Below the pieces are notes generated by a model, which saw only the letters and a program-made list of their open reading frames with translations, had not been told where the DNA came from and searched no databases. DNA of 64,000 nt from Massilia aurea (GTDB taxonomy: Bacteria; Pseudomonadota; Gammaproteobacteria; Burkholderiales; Burkholderiaceae_D), in NCBI RefSeq assembly GCF_014200505.1, contig NZ_JACHBX010000002.1, positions 186,001-250,000 on the forward strand, written 5' to 3'. Of the stretch, positions 42,844 through 53,253 are shown piece after piece; position 1 is the first letter of the stretch; each line of letters opens with the position of its first letter. Both the position numbers and the translations under genes were made by a program.

Positions 42844-43275
42844 TCAGGAAAAACGGCGCGCGATGGCAGCGCCCAATTGGTCGTGCAGCGCACGACGCGC
42901 CGCGAGGATAGCAGGTTCCGTCGCACGCACCGCCTGCGCCCATACAGGCGCCGGGAAATGCGCATCGTCGGCATAGCGCGGGATGATGTGCCAGTGCAGG
43001 TGCGGCACCACGTTGCCGAGGCTGGCCACATTGACCTTCAATGGCTGCATCACCTCACGCACCGCCGTCTCCACCTGGAACACGGCGTCGTTGACCAAGA
43101 AGCGGTCATCCGCCGACAGGTCGCTCATCTCGCGCACATGCTCGTGCCAGATCACGCGGCAAAAGCCGGGATAGTTCGCGTCGTCGACGACGATGACGCT
43201 GAACTTCTCGCCAGCCCATGCAGCAGGCATTGTCAGGTCGCACAGCTCGCAACCCGGTTCACGCAACGCCGTCAT
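42844..43275 (-). CDS. HIT-family nucleotide hydrolase/transferase
   Basis: 143 residues with the histidine triad in [13 protein letters not shown] (H-x-H-x-H) and an N-terminal CELC pair that may hold zinc. Small nucleotide-binding phosphoramidase-like enzyme. Its ATG overlaps the stop of the giant oxidoreductase gene by four bases, so the two are translationally coupled. Confidence 0.9.
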   Translation of the reverse strand: MTALREPGCELCDLTMPAAWAGEKFSVIVVDDANYPGFCRVIWHEHVREMSDLSADDRFLVNDAVFQVETAVREVMQPLKVNVASLGNVVPHLHWHIIPRYADDAHFPAPVWAQAVRATEPAILAARRALHDQLGAAIARRFS

Positions 43276-46200
43276 ACCAGCACCCGCTCGATGCCGCCAG
43301 CATTGGCGCGTGCGACGTACTCGGGCAGCCAGTTCTCGCCCAGCAGGTGCTTGGCGATTTCGACGACGATGTAGTCGGCCGTGGTGCCCGAATCATCGTT
43401 GTAGCGGCTCAGGCCCTGCAGGCACGACGGGCAGCTGGTCAGGATCTTGACGTCGCCCTTGAAGCCGTCTTCGCGCAGCTTGTCGGCGCCCTTGACCATC
43501 TCGCCTTCCTTGCGCGAACGGACCTGGGTCGCGATGTCCGGCCGCGAGACGGCAAACGTGCCCGACTCGCCGCAGCAGCGGTCGTTCTTCTCGATCTTCA
43601 CGTTGTCCACCGTCGACACCAGCGCGTTGACCGTCTTGATCGAATCCTGCAGCTTCATCGGCGTGTGGCACGGCTCGTGGTACATGTACCGGGTGCCGTT
43701 CACGCCTTCGAGCTTGACGCCCTTCTCTAACAGGTATTCATGGATGTCCATGATGCGGCAACCCGGGAAGATCTTCTCGAACTGGTACGTTGCCAATTGG
43801 TCGTAGCAGGTGCCGCACGAGACCAGCACCGTCTTGATGTCCAGGTAGTTGAGCGTGTTGGCCATCCGGTGGAACAGCACGCGGTTGTCCGTCACCATCT
43901 TCTCGGCCTTGTCGAACTGGCCGGCGCCGCGCTGCGGATAACCGCAGCACAGGTAGCCCGGCGGCAGCACAGTCTGCACGCCCACTTCCCACAGCATCGC
44001 CTGCGTGGCCAGGCCCACCTGCGAGAACAGGCGCTCCGACCCGCAGCCCGGGAAGTAGAACACAGCCTCGGTGTCGGCATTGGTCTTCTTGGGGTTGCGG
44101 ATGATCGGGACGATCTTGTCGTCTTCGATATCCAGCAAGGCGCGCGCCGTTTTCTTCGGCAGGTTCCCCGGCATCTTCTTGTTGATGAAGTGGATGACCT
44201 GCTCGCGCACGGGCGCCTTGCCGGTCGTCGGCGCGGGCGCGGCCAGCTGCGGCTTGGCAAAGCCCTTGAGCATGCGGTTGCCGAAGCGCTGCGCCTTGAA
44301 GCCAAAATCGACCATCACCTTGCGCGTGGCATTGATGGTGGTCGGGTCGGTCGCGTTCAGGAAGAACATCGCCGCGCGGTTGGCCGGCTTGAAGCTGCGC
44401 TTGTCCATCTTGCGCAGCAGGTTACGCATGTTCATCGACACATCGCCGAAGTCGATATTGACCGGGCATGGCGTCACGCACTTGTGGCACACGGTGCAGT
44501 GGTCCGAGACGTCCTCGAATTCTTCCCAGTGCCGGATCGAGACACCGCGGCGGGTCTGCTCTTCGTACAGGAACGCTTCGATCAGGGCCGACGTGGCCAG
44601 GATCTTGTCGCGCGGCGAATACAGCAGGTTCGCCTGCGGCACGTGGGTCGTGCAGACGGGCTTGCACTTGCCGCAGCGCAGGCAGTCCTTGATGCTGTGG
44701 GCGATCTCGCCGATATCGCTTTGCTGCATGATCAGCGACTCGTGGCCCATCAGGCCGAACGACGGCGTATAGGCGTTGCGCAGGTCGGCGTGGGCGCCTT
44801 CCAGATTGAGCAGCTTGCCCTTGTTGAAACGCCCTTCCGGATCGACGCGGATCTTATAGTCGCGGAATTCCTGGATTTCTTCGTCCTTCAGGAATTCGAG
44901 CTTGGTGATGCCGATCCCGTGTTCGCCCGAGATCACGCCGTCGAGCGAGCGCGCCAGCTTCATGATGCGCTCGACCGCCTTGTGCGCATCCTGCAGCATG
45001 TCATAGTCGTCCGAGTTCACCGGCAGATTGGTGTGGACGTTGCCGTCGCCGGCGTGCATGTGCAGCGCGACGAACACGCGCGAGCGCAGGATGCGTTTGT
45101 GGATCGCCGTGCTCTCGTCGAGGATGCAGGTGTAGGCGCTGCCGTTGAAGATCTGGCGCAGCGGCGCGCGCAGCTCTGCTTTCCACGAGATGCGCACCGT
45201 GTGGTCCTGCACCAGGTCGAACAGGCATGCATCGGGCTGGATCGCCAGACGCGCATCGAAGGCGGCCGACAGATGGTCGAGCCCGAGCGATTCGAGCTGC
45301 TCACGCGCCTCTGGCAGCGGCATGTCGAGGTTGGCCAGGATGAAGCTCCAGCGTTTGGTCACCAGATCGACCAGCGCGCGTGCCTGCAGCGGGCGGTCGC
45401 CCATGATTTCGTCGCGCTCGACGCCTTCACCGCTGCTCGCGTCGTCGCTCTTGGCCAGCGGCAGATGGTCGCTCGCCAGGTAGTCGCGCAGGCCGTCGGC
45501 CAGCTGCAGCTTGTTCTTGATCGACAGCTCGACGTTGATGCGCTCGATGCCGTCGGTGTATTCGCCCATGCGTGGTAACGGAATGACCACGTCTTCATTG
45601 ATCTTGAAGGCGTTGGTGTGACGCGCGATGGCCGCCGTGCGGGCGCGGTCGAGCCAGAACTTCTTGCGCGCCTCGGGGCTGACGGCGACAAAGCCTTCAC
45701 CCACGCGGGTATTCGCGATGCGCACCACTTCTGACGCAGCCAGCGCCACCGCGTTTTCGTCGTCGCCGACGATGTCGCCGAACAGCGCCATCTTCGGCAG
45801 CACGCCGCGTTTGGACTTGGTGGCGTAACCGACCGCGCGCAGGTAGCGCTCGTCCAGGTGTTCCAGGCCCGCCAGGCGCAGCGTGGAAAACGCCGCGTCG
45901 CCGTTCTTCGGCAAGCCATTGAGGTAATTGGTGATCTCGACGATCGACGGAATCGCATCGCGCGCCTGGCCGAAGAATTCGAGGGCCACGGTGCGCGTGA
46001 ACTTCGGCATCTTGTGCAGGATCCAGCGGCCCGACGTGATCAGGCCATCAGTGCCCTCTTTCTGGATGCCCGGCAGGCCGGAGAGGAATTTGTCGGTGAC
46101 GTCCTTGCCCAGGCCTTCCTTGCGAAAGCGCTTGCCGTCGATGATCAAGGTCTCGGTGCGGAACGGCGCGCCTTTCGGTGCGCCCTTGACCGACGGATGC

Positions 46201-47285
46201 GTCCATTCGAGCAAAAACTCGGCCTTCGGCGCATCGTGGATCTTGCCCAGGTTGTGGGCAATGCGCGTGACATCGAGCCAGTCGCCATTGGGGTCGACCA
46301 TGCGCCACGAGGCCAGGTTGTCGAGCGCAGTGCCCCACAACACGGCCTTCTTGCCGCCCGCGTTCATCGCGATATTGCCGCCCACGCAGGATGCGTGCGC
46401 CGAGGTCGGATCGACCGCGAACACGAAGCCGGCCTTCTCGGCCGCCTGCGACACGCGCTGCGTGACCACGCCCGCATAGGTGTGGATGGTCGCGTACTCA
46501 CGGTCCAGGCCCGGCATGGCGGTCATTTCGACTTCGCCGATGCCGATCAGCTTTTCGGTATTGATCACGGCCGACATGGGCGTGAGCGGAATCGCGCCGC
46601 CCGTGTAGCCGGTGCCGCCGCCGCGCGGGATGATCGTCAGCCCGAGCTCGATGCAGCCCTTGACCAGGCCGGCCATCTCGTCTTCGGTGTCCGGCACCAG
46701 CACCAGGAACGGGTACTCGACGCGCCAGTCGGTGGCGTCGGTCACGTGCGAGATGCGGTGCATGCCGTCGAAGCGGATATTGCGCTTGTCGGTGTACGCG
46801 CCCAGCACCTTCAGGGCGCGCTTGCGCAGGTCGTAGGTCTCAGAGAATTCGCGGCCGAAGTCGTCGACCGCGCGACGCGCGGCCGCCAGCAACTGCTCGA
46901 CGGCGCTGCTGCGCGCTGCGACTACGGCCGGGTCGCCGTCATCCTGGGCGTCGACCGTCGTGCGGCGCTTGTCGACTTCGGCCAGGCGGTGGTGCAGCGC
47001 CTCGATCAGGTTGGCCCGGCGCTTCGGGTTGTCCAGCATGTCGTCCTGCAGGTATGGATTGCGCCGCACGACCCAGATGTCGCCCAGCACCTCGTAGAGC
47101 ATGCGCGCGGAGCGGCCGGTCTGGCGGGCGCCGCGCAAGCTGCCCAGCAACTCCCACGACGACTCACCGAGCAGCCGGATCACGATTTCGCGGTCCGAGA
47201 ACGAGGTGTAGTTGTACGGAATCTCGCGCAGGCGCGCGGGGGCGTTATCGGCTAGCAGGGTATGGATGTGTGCGGGGGCGTTCAT
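43272..47285 (-). CDS. Giant FAD-linked oxidase / Fe-S / CCG-domain oxidoreductase (DUF3683 type)
   Basis: 1337 residues. N-terminal DUF3683 segment (about 15-110), FAD-binding type-4 domain ([30 protein letters not shown]), FAD-oxidase C-terminal domain ([31 protein letters not shown]), two 4Fe-4S motifs ([23 protein letters not shown]) and two CCG heterodisulfide-reductase-like domains ([31 protein letters not shown]). It fuses what are separate GlcD/GlcF or Dld/LldEF subunits, so it probably oxidises a 2-hydroxyacid such as D-lactate and passes electrons to the quinone pool. Substrate unproven. A perfect dyad lies 87 bases upstream. Confidence 0.92.
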   Translation of the reverse strand: MNAPAHIHTLLADNAPARLREIPYNYTSFSDREIVIRLLGESSWELLGSLRGARQTGRSARMLYEVLGDIWVVRRNPYLQDDMLDNPKRRANLIEALHHRLAEVDKRRTTVDAQDDGDPAVVAARSSAVEQLLAAARRAVDDFGREFSETYDLRKRALKVLGAYTDKRNIRFDGMHRISHVTDATDWRVEYPFLVLVPDTEDEMAGLVKGCIELGLTIIPRGGGTGYTGGAIPLTPMSAVINTEKLIGIGEVEMTAMPGLDREYATIHTYAGVVTQRVSQAAEKAGFVFAVDPTSAHASCVGGNIAMNAGGKKAVLWGTALDNLASWRMVDPNGDWLDVTRIAHNLGKIHDAPKAEFLLEWTHPSVKGAPKGAPFRTETLIIDGKRFRKEGLGKDVTDKFLSGLPGIQKEGTDGLITSGRWILHKMPKFTRTVALEFFGQARDAIPSIVEITNYLNGLPKNGDAAFSTLRLAGLEHLDERYLRAVGYATKSKRGVLPKMALFGDIVGDDENAVALAASEVVRIANTRVGEGFVAVSPEARKKFWLDRARTAAIARHTNAFKINEDVVIPLPRMGEYTDGIERINVELSIKNKLQLADGLRDYLASDHLPLAKSDDASSGEGVERDEIMGDRPLQARALVDLVTKRWSFILANLDMPLPEAREQLESLGLDHLSAAFDARLAIQPDACLFDLVQDHTVRISWKAELRAPLRQIFNGSAYTCILDESTAIHKRILRSRVFVALHMHAGDGNVHTNLPVNSDDYDMLQDAHKAVERIMKLARSLDGVISGEHGIGITKLEFLKDEEIQEFRDYKIRVDPEGRFNKGKLLNLEGAHADLRNAYTPSFGLMGHESLIMQQSDIGEIAHSIKDCLRCGKCKPVCTTHVPQANLLYSPRDKILATSALIEAFLYEEQTRRGVSIRHWEEFEDVSDHCTVCHKCVTPCPVNIDFGDVSMNMRNLLRKMDKRSFKPANRAAMFFLNATDPTTINATRKVMVDFGFKAQRFGNRMLKGFAKPQLAAPAPTTGKAPVREQVIHFINKKMPGNLPKKTARALLDIEDDKIVPIIRNPKKTNADTEAVFYFPGCGSERLFSQVGLATQAMLWEVGVQTVLPPGYLCCGYPQRGAGQFDKAEKMVTDNRVLFHRMANTLNYLDIKTVLVSCGTCYDQLATYQFEKIFPGCRIMDIHEYLLEKGVKLEGVNGTRYMYHEPCHTPMKLQDSIKTVNALVSTVDNVKIEKNDRCCGESGTFAVSRPDIATQVRSRKEGEMVKGADKLREDGFKGDVKILTSCPSCLQGLSRYNDDSGTTADYIVVEIAKHLLGENWLPEYVARANAGGIERVLV

Positions 47286-47371
47286 GAATACTCGTCGACA
47301 GTCGGACAGGCCCGAAGGACGTTCATTCTATCGTATTGCGTTGCACCACGCTTGGGACGGCCCCGCCCGCC

Positions 47372-47388
47372 GTTGCGTGCGACGCAAC
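47372..47388. promoter_or_regulatory. Perfect 17-bp dyad, candidate operator
   Basis: GTTGCGT-GCG-ACGCAAC, a perfect 7+7 inverted repeat in the 219-base gap between the flavin reductase gene and the start of the giant oxidoreductase. Likely an operator for the latter; the regulator is unknown. Confidence 0.4.
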
Positions 47389-47504
47389 AAAATATTCATA
47401 CTGTGTCGGATATACAAACATTATTCAGCCACAGGCGCGGGGGCACGGTATTTATCAAGCACGCCGCCGCGAATGACATATGTCGTCCGGCCTGGTTTGC
47501 ACCG

Positions 47505-48077
47505 TTATCGTGGACTGTCCGGCACCTCGAACGCCTCGCCAGTCTCGAAGAAATGCCCACCGGCCACATAGTGAATGCTTTTCTTGCCACCTGCCGCCAT
47601 ATTCCAGTGCCCATCGGCAAACACCGCCGGGTCGGCCCAGGCCGCCACGACCTCACCCAGGAACAGGTCATACGTGTTCTGGATATGTGGTTCAGGGAGT
47701 ACGCGGCATTCGAGCCAGGCCAGGCAGCCGTCGAGCAACGGCGCACCGACCTGCTCACCGGTCCAGGCGCCCGCATTGAACGCCGCGAACTTGTCCACCT
47801 CGCGGCCCGACGTCGAGCCCACCTGCAGGGTCAGGCGCGCCAGCTCGCGCGACGGGATGTTCAGCGCGAATTCGCCGGACCCCTCGATCATGCTGCGGGT
47901 GAGTGTGTTCTTGTCGATCACGACTGCGACCTTGGGCGGATCGAAGTCGAGCGGCATCGACCAGGCGGCCGCCATCACGTTGACGGCGTCGCCGTGACGG
48001 CTGGACACGAGAACGGTCGGCCCGTGGTTCATCAGGCGATAGGCTTTGGCGAGGGGTACGGGAACGCGGTTGGTCAT
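47505..48077 (-). CDS. Flavin reductase family protein
   Basis: 190 residues from MTNRVPVPLAKAYRLMNHGP (AAGGAT upstream); the frame to 48332 overlaps the YqaA gene and is rejected. Flavin-reductase-like FMN-binding split barrel: VLVSSRHGDAVNVMAAAWSMPLDFDPPKVAVVIDK, NIPSRELA. Reduces flavin with NAD(P)H or binds FMN for an unidentified partner. Stand-alone gene on the minus strand. Confidence 0.88.
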   Translation of the reverse strand: MTNRVPVPLAKAYRLMNHGPTVLVSSRHGDAVNVMAAAWSMPLDFDPPKVAVVIDKNTLTRSMIEGSGEFALNIPSRELARLTLQVGSTSGREVDKFAAFNAGAWTGEQVGAPLLDGCLAWLECRVLPEPHIQNTYDLFLGEVVAAWADPAVFADGHWNMAAGGKKSIHYVAGGHFFETGEAFEVPDSPR

Positions 48078-48142
48078 GCAAGTATCCTTGAGGTGATGGT
48101 GCCGGCAGGATGCCCACCTGTTCAGGCATTGCCTCCCCGGGT

Positions 48143-48646
48143 CTAGCCGGTAATGCGCGTCAGCATGTCGCCGAGCGACTTCCAGAAACTGTCCGGCACG
48201 TACAGCAGCGCCAGCGTCATGGTCAGGTAGCGCGCAAACTTGCCAATCGCCATATACATGAGGCTCGGCCAGAACGGCAGGTGCAGCCAGCCGGCCAGCG
48301 TGCACAGCGGATCGCCCACGCCTGGCAGCCACGACAGCAGCATCGTCTTGGCGCCGTAGCGCTTGAGCCAGCCAAACCAGCGGCTCTGGCGCTCTTTGGC
48401 AAACGCCACCTTGGCGCGGTAGCCAAGGAAATAATCGACTGCGCCGCCCAGCGTATTGCCAAGGGTCGCAACGAGGATCGCCGGCCAGAACAGCGCGGGA
48501 TTGGCCTTGATCACCGCGAACACGGCCGGCTCGGAACCCAGCGGCAGCAGCGTAGCGGAAATAAAACTGATGATGAAGACGGAGGTCAGTCCAACCGTCG
48601 GCGCCGCAACGAGGTCAAGCAGCCATTGGACAGCGGTTTCGATCAT
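48143..48646 (-). CDS. YqaA-like DedA/SNARE-associated membrane protein
   Basis: 167 residues with four to five hydrophobic segments (VGLTSVFIISFISATLLPLGSEPAVFAVI; ILVATLGNTLGGAVDYFLG; LLSWLPGVGDPLCTLAGWL). Matches the YqaA branch of VTT/DedA proteins, with the Gly-Asp and Pro pattern G-x-x-x-G-D in the re-entrant loop. Family members include lipid flippases; role here unknown. Confidence 0.88.
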   Translation of the reverse strand: MIETAVQWLLDLVAAPTVGLTSVFIISFISATLLPLGSEPAVFAVIKANPALFWPAILVATLGNTLGGAVDYFLGYRAKVAFAKERQSRWFGWLKRYGAKTMLLSWLPGVGDPLCTLAGWLHLPFWPSLMYMAIGKFARYLTMTLALLYVPDSFWKSLGDMLTRITG

Positions 48647-48677
48647 GCGAGCTTAGGCGAGGGAAATAGGCGTCCAT

Positions 48678-48683
48678 TATAAT
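48678..48683 (+). promoter_or_regulatory. -10 element, probable ilvA promoter
   Basis: Consensus TATAAT about 145 bases before the ilvA ATG, just outside the start of the divergent yqaA-like gene. The -35 (TTAGGC at 18-base spacing) is weak. Confidence 0.4.
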
Positions 48684-48829
48684 GGTCCGGAACTTTCGTC
48701 ACGACACGATACGATCGCCTGTCACCCAGCGCGCCGGATCGTACTGCGCGCCACGGTCACCCACCCTAGCGGAACAGTTTGCGTCGTCCGTCCCGCCAGC
48801 CCCATTGGCCTGACCCTTGTGTTTCGACC

Positions 48830-50368
48830 ATGACTACCGACTATCTCAAAAAAATCCTGACCGCGCGCGTCTATGACGTTGCCGAACAAACGCCGCTCGA
48901 TCTGGCCCCCACGCTGTCCGCGCGCATGGGCAACCGCATCTATTTCAAGCGCGAAGACATGCAGAGCGTGTTCAGCTTCAAGCTGCGCGGCGCCTACAAC
49001 AAGATGGCCAACCTGACGCCGGAGCAGCGCGCCCGCGGCGTGATCTGCGCCTCGGCCGGCAACCACGCCCAGGGCGTGGCCCTGTCGGCGTGCCGTCTCG
49101 GCTGCCGCGCGTTGATCGTGATGCCCACGACCACGCCGGGCGTCAAGATCGACGCCGTCAAGGCGCGCGGCGGCGCCAGTGTCGAGATCGTGCTGCACGG
49201 CGACTCGTACACCGACGCCTACAACCACGCCCTGCTGCTGGAAAAAGAACAGCGCATGACCTTCGTGCACCCGTTCGACGATCCGGACGTGATCGCCGGC
49301 CAGGGCACGATCGGCATGGAAATCCTGCGCCAGCATTCCGGCCCGATCCACGCAATCTTCGTCGCCATCGGCGGCGGCGGCCTGATCGCGGGCATCGGCG
49401 CCTACGTCAAGGAAATTCGCCCGGACATCAAGATCATCGGCGTGCAGACGCTCGATTCGGACGCGATGGCGCGCAGCCTGAAGGCCGGGCACCGCGTCAC
49501 GCTGAACGATGTGGGTTTGTTCTCGGACGGCACCGCGGTGCGCCTGGTGGGCGAAGAAACCTTTCGCGTCGCGCAGAAGGTGGTCGACGAGATCATCCTG
49601 GTCGACACCGATGCGATCTGCGCCGCGATCCAGGACGTGTTCCAGGACACGCGCAGCATCCTCGAACCGGCTGGCGCGCTGGCCGTGGCGGGCGCCAAGG
49701 CGTATATCGAGCGTTCGCAGATGGACCGCGAGCCCATCAAGGGTGAAACGCTGGTGGCCGTGGCCTGCGGCGCCAACATGAACTTCGACCGCCTGCGCTT
49801 CGTTGCCGAGCGCGCCGAGCTGGGCGAGTCGCGTGAAGCCGTGTTCGCGGTCACTGTGCCCGAGCAGCGGGGCAGCTTCCGCCGTTTCTGCGGCCTGGTC
49901 GGCCCGCGCAATGTGACCGAATTCAATTACCGCATCAGCGATGCCAGCGAAGCGCATGTGTTCGTCGGCGTGCAGGTGGGCAGCCGCAGCGAGTCCGGGC
50001 TGCTGGCGCGCACGTTCGAAGAGCATGGCTACAAGACGCTCGACCTGACCGGCGACGAGCTGGCCAAGCTGCATATCCGCCATCTGGTGGGCGGCAAAAG
50101 TTCGCTGGCCCACGATGAATTGCTGTATCGTTTCGAGTTCCCTGAACGGCCGGGCGCACTGATGCGCTTCCTGGACAGCATGGCGCCGAACTGGAATATC
50201 TCGCTGTTTCACTACCGCAACCAGGGCGGCGATGTGGGCCGCATTCTCGTGGGGCTGCAAGTGCCGCCGACCGAAATGGCCGAGTTCCGGCAATTCCTGG
50301 CGTCACTCGGTTACCGTTACTGGGACGAAAGCAGCAATCCCGTCTATAAATTGTTTTTGGGCGCGTAG
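48830..50368 (+). CDS. ilvA: Threonine ammonia-lyase, biosynthetic
   Basis: 512 residues from MTTDYLKKIL. PLP-dependent fold type II: Schiff-base Lys51 in VFSFKLRGAYNKM, phosphate loop SAGNHAQG, and GGGGLIAG. Two C-terminal ACT-like regulatory domains from about residue 330 (AVFAVTVPEQRGSFRRFC; YRFEFPERPGALMRFL) confer isoleucine feedback and mark the biosynthetic type rather than the catabolic TdcB. First step of isoleucine synthesis. Confidence 0.95.
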   Translation: MTTDYLKKILTARVYDVAEQTPLDLAPTLSARMGNRIYFKREDMQSVFSFKLRGAYNKMANLTPEQRARGVICASAGNHAQGVALSACRLGCRALIVMPTTTPGVKIDAVKARGGASVEIVLHGDSYTDAYNHALLLEKEQRMTFVHPFDDPDVIAGQGTIGMEILRQHSGPIHAIFVAIGGGGLIAGIGAYVKEIRPDIKIIGVQTLDSDAMARSLKAGHRVTLNDVGLFSDGTAVRLVGEETFRVAQKVVDEIILVDTDAICAAIQDVFQDTRSILEPAGALAVAGAKAYIERSQMDREPIKGETLVAVACGANMNFDRLRFVAERAELGESREAVFAVTVPEQRGSFRRFCGLVGPRNVTEFNYRISDASEAHVFVGVQVGSRSESGLLARTFEEHGYKTLDLTGDELAKLHIRHLVGGKSSLAHDELLYRFEFPERPGALMRFLDSMAPNWNISLFHYRNQGGDVGRILVGLQVPPTEMAEFRQFLASLGYRYWDESSNPVYKLFLGA

Positions 50369-50393
50369 GGTGGGCGGCTATGCCGCCCACGCG
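50365..50393. repeat. REP-like element (reverse orientation)
   Basis: GTAGGGTGGGCGGC-TAT-GCCGCCCACGCG palindrome starting at the ilvA stop codon (it uses TAG of the stop as its GTAG foot). Same family as 15189-15252. Confidence 0.8.
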
Positions 50394-50435
50394 TTCAAAC
50401 CAACCACGCTCCGTGGTAAATGAAGGCGGGTGAAC

Positions 50436-50463
50436 GCGTGGACGGGAAACCCGTCCACCCTAC
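50436..50463. repeat. REP-like element (forward orientation)
   Basis: GCGTGGACGGG-AAA-CCCGTCCACCCTAC, identical to 29089-29116. With the element at 50365 it makes an inverted pair 42 bases apart, the arrangement of REPIN/BIME units. Confidence 0.8.
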
Positions 50464-50495
50464 GTGCCTGACTTTACTATCTGGTTCCTACTTTT

Positions 50496-51332
50496 ATGAA
50501 TACACCTGACCAATCGCCCCTCGGCAAATCCTCCGCCTACCAGAGCCAATACGCGCCCGAGCTGCTGTTTCCGATCGCGCGCCAGCAAAAGCGCGATGAG
50601 CTCGGCCTGTTTGCGGATGCCGGCACCATGCCGTTCTTCGGTGTCGACATCTGGAACGCCTACGAACTGTCGTGGCTGAACATGCGCGGCAAGCCGCAGG
50701 TGGCGATTGCGACGATTACGGTCCCGGCCGACTCACCGAACATCGTCGAGTCGAAATCGTTCAAGCTGTACCTGAACTCGTTCAACCAGACCCGCCTGGC
50801 CGGTCCGGACGCCCTGCTCGCCCTGCTGCGCGACGATCTGTCGGACGGCTTCGGTGCGCCGGTCCACGTCACGCTGACCAGCCCGGAAGCGTTCGGTGCG
50901 ATCAAGATGGGCGAACTCGACGGCGTGCTGCTGGACCGCCTCGATGTCGAGATCGACGGCTACTCACCGTCCCCGGAACTGCTCAGCGCAGACGACGAAA
51001 ACGGCCAAGTCGAAGAAACGCTGGTGTCGCACCTGCTCAAGTCGAACTGCCTGGTCACGGGCCAGCCGGACTGGGGCACGGTGCAGATCCGCTATGTCGG
51101 CCCGCAGATCGATCAGGAAGGCTTGCTGAAGTACCTGATCGGCTTCCGCGAACACAACGAGTTTCATGAGCAGTGTGTCGAGCGCATCTTCATGGACGTG
51201 CTGCGCCAGTGCAAGCCGACCAAACTGGCCGTGTATGCCCGTTACACGCGGCGCGGCGGCCTGGATATCAACCCGTGGCGCGCCAATTTTTCCACCGGTA
51301 AACCGCCGAATCTGCGTGGCGCGCGCCAGTAA
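50496..51332 (+). CDS. queF: NADPH-dependent 7-cyano-7-deazaguanine reductase
   Basis: 278 residues, the long bimodular (E. coli-type) form of QueF. QueF motif [14 protein letters not shown] (85-98) for NADPH and preQ0 binding; catalytic Cys185 in [13 protein letters not shown]. Reduces preQ0 to preQ1 for queuosine-tRNA. No other queuosine genes nearby. Confidence 0.95.
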   Translation: MNTPDQSPLGKSSAYQSQYAPELLFPIARQQKRDELGLFADAGTMPFFGVDIWNAYELSWLNMRGKPQVAIATITVPADSPNIVESKSFKLYLNSFNQTRLAGPDALLALLRDDLSDGFGAPVHVTLTSPEAFGAIKMGELDGVLLDRLDVEIDGYSPSPELLSADDENGQVEETLVSHLLKSNCLVTGQPDWGTVQIRYVGPQIDQEGLLKYLIGFREHNEFHEQCVERIFMDVLRQCKPTKLAVYARYTRRGGLDINPWRANFSTGKPPNLRGARQ

Positions 51333-51649
51333 ATATCGCGTTTCTGACAGGATGCGACTCGCACGCCTGTACGTTTTTGGCGACAGCCGTGCGCCGTGGC
51401 TGGCAGTTTGCGCAGCCATGACGCGCTGCTGAAACTGCTTGTTTTTTCAGCAGATCATGTGCAAAAATCGGCCAATCTCAGCGCAAGCATGTATTTACTG
51501 GTCGCGTTCTGCGATTTGTTAAAAAAATTGCGTGGTGGCGTTAACATGAATCAACGCTGCTGTTGCCCTGTTTCGACGGGTATCGAACGACCGTCCCGCC
51601 AACTGCCCTGACGCTCGCGATTTCGAGTGTCCCAGGCATAAAACAGGCC
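51333..51649. other. Intergenic, inverted repeat only
   Basis: About 320 bases without a supported gene. It contains CTGCTGAAA (51426-51434) / TTTCAGCAG (51445-51453), an inverted repeat not followed by a T-run, so only a weak candidate terminator for queF, and an A/T-rich patch near 51515-51535. Confidence 0.4.
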
Positions 51650-51655
51650 TATAAT
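51650..51655 (+). promoter_or_regulatory. -10 element, probable ptsN promoter
   Basis: Consensus TATAAT about 56 bases before the ptsN ATG; no good -35 is visible at the right spacing. Confidence 0.4.
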
Positions 51656-51710
51656 CCGTGCTCGCAAGCACGCCACTTGTGCCGCGCACTTGTGCCACGC
51701 ACCCCATGTT

Positions 51711-52193
51711 ATGACCAATTTAAGCAAAATCCTCTCGCTCGAAAACGTCCAGCTCGACATCGAAGTGTCGAGCAAAAAGCGCGCCTTCGAGCAAGCCGGC
51801 CTGATCTTCGAGAACAATTGCGGTATTGCCCGTTCGATTGTGTCCGACAACCTGTTCGCACGCGAGCGTCTCGGTTCCACTGGCCTCGGCCATGGCGTGG
51901 CCGTCCCGCATGGCCGCATCAAGGGCAGCAAGAGCCTGAAGGCACCCCTGGCCGCGTTCGTGCGCCTGAAGGAACCGATTCCGTTCGAATCGCCCGACGG
52001 CCAGCCGGTGAGCCTGCTGTTCTTCCTGCTGATTCCGGACCATGTCACGCAGCAGCACCTCGAGATCCTGTCGGAAATCGCCGAGCTGTTCTCGGACGAA
52101 GCCATCCGCACTGCGCTGGCGACCGACGCCGATCCGAAGGCTGTCCACGAGCGCATTATCAACTGGCAACCCAGCCTGCAAGCTCTGGGTTAA
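51711..52193 (+). CDS. ptsN: PTS IIA-like nitrogen regulatory protein PtsN (EIIA-Ntr)
   Basis: 160 residues from MTNLSKILSLENVQLD. Phospho-acceptor His67 in HGVAVPHGRIKG. A mobile phosphoryl carrier that regulates potassium and nitrogen/carbon balance. Followed by an intrinsic terminator and then hprK, the usual neighbour. No clear ribosome site upstream. Confidence 0.95.
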   Translation: MTNLSKILSLENVQLDIEVSSKKRAFEQAGLIFENNCGIARSIVSDNLFARERLGSTGLGHGVAVPHGRIKGSKSLKAPLAAFVRLKEPIPFESPDGQPVSLLFFLLIPDHVTQQHLEILSEIAELFSDEAIRTALATDADPKAVHERIINWQPSLQALG

Positions 52194-52209
52194 ACTTCAC
52201 GTCACTGCA

Positions 52210-52240
52210 CGCGCGGCAATGATGTCGCGCGCCTTTTTTT
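52210..52240 (+). terminator. Rho-independent terminator between ptsN and hprK
   Basis: CGCGCG (52210-52215) / CGCGCG (52226-52231) stem with 10-base loop, then CC and seven T residues (52234-52240). It would uncouple ptsN from hprK expression. Confidence 0.7.
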
Positions 52241-52252
52241 GTGACGAAGACG

Positions 52253-53194
52253 ATGCCCATGCTGCAGTCCCCGCTGACCATTCAACGGCTGTACGACGAT
52301 AACCGCGACAGCCTGCAGCTCGGCTGGTTTGCGGGCTTTCCCGGCGGCGAACGCCAGATCGCCGGCGATGCCGCGTCGGCCGCCGACCAGGTCGGCCACC
52401 TGAACCTGATCCACCCGGGCCGCATCCAGGTCTTCGGACACCAGGAACTCAATTACTACCACCGCCTGAAAGCCAATTCGCGTACCCACGTGATTGGCGA
52501 ACTGATCGGCGGAGGACCGCCGGCGCTGATCATTGCGCAGGGTCTCGAAACGCCGCCCGACATCCTCGCGATCTGCGACGAGCAGAACATCCCGCTGTTT
52601 TCCACGCCGCTGCCGGCCGCGCAGGTGATCGACTTCCTGCGCGTGTACCTGTCCAAGAAGCTGGCCCAGCGCGTGATCATGCACGGCGTGTTCATGGACG
52701 TGCTGGGGGTGGGCGTCTTGATCACCGGTGAATCCGGCTTAGGCAAAAGTGAACTGGGGCTGGAACTGATTTCGCGTTCGCACGGCCTGGTGGCCGACGA
52801 TGCGGTGGAATTCTCGCGCATCGCACCGAACATGATCGAGGGCCGCTGCCCGCCCCTGCTGCAAAACCTGCTCGAGGTGCGCGGCCTGGGCCTGCTGGAC
52901 ATCAAGGCGATCTTCGGCGAGACGGCGGTGCGCCGCAAGATGCGCCTGAAACTCATCGTCCACCTGGTCAAGCGCGGCGCGCTGGACGAAGAAGTCGAAC
53001 GCCTTCCCTTCCATTTCCCGACCGAAGACGTGCTGGGCCTGCCGATCCGCAAGGTCGTCATCCCGGTGGCGGCCGGCCGCAACATCGCCGTGCTGCTCGA
53101 GGCCGCCGTGCGCAACACGATCCTGCAACTGCGCGGCATCGACACGCTGCAGGAATTCATGGAGCGCCAGCGCCAGGCCATGAGCGCCGATTGA
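52253..53194 (+). CDS. hprK: HPr kinase/phosphorylase
   Basis: 313 residues from the ATG at 52253 (GTG 52241 and ATG 52259 are alternatives). Walker A GESGLGKS (159-166) and the HprK signature [18 protein letters not shown]. In betaproteobacteria it phosphorylates HPr/NPr on Ser as part of an incomplete, regulatory PTS. Between ptsN and rapZ. Confidence 0.95.
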   Translation: MPMLQSPLTIQRLYDDNRDSLQLGWFAGFPGGERQIAGDAASAADQVGHLNLIHPGRIQVFGHQELNYYHRLKANSRTHVIGELIGGGPPALIIAQGLETPPDILAICDEQNIPLFSTPLPAAQVIDFLRVYLSKKLAQRVIMHGVFMDVLGVGVLITGESGLGKSELGLELISRSHGLVADDAVEFSRIAPNMIEGRCPPLLQNLLEVRGLGLLDIKAIFGETAVRRKMRLKLIVHLVKRGALDEEVERLPFHFPTEDVLGLPIRKVVIPVAAGRNIAVLLEAAVRNTILQLRGIDTLQEFMERQRQAMSAD

Positions 53195-53253
53195 CCCGGT
53201 GCCCGCGGCCCGCGGGTGTACGGCTGACCGGCGCTTGCGGTATCATCGCGTCT

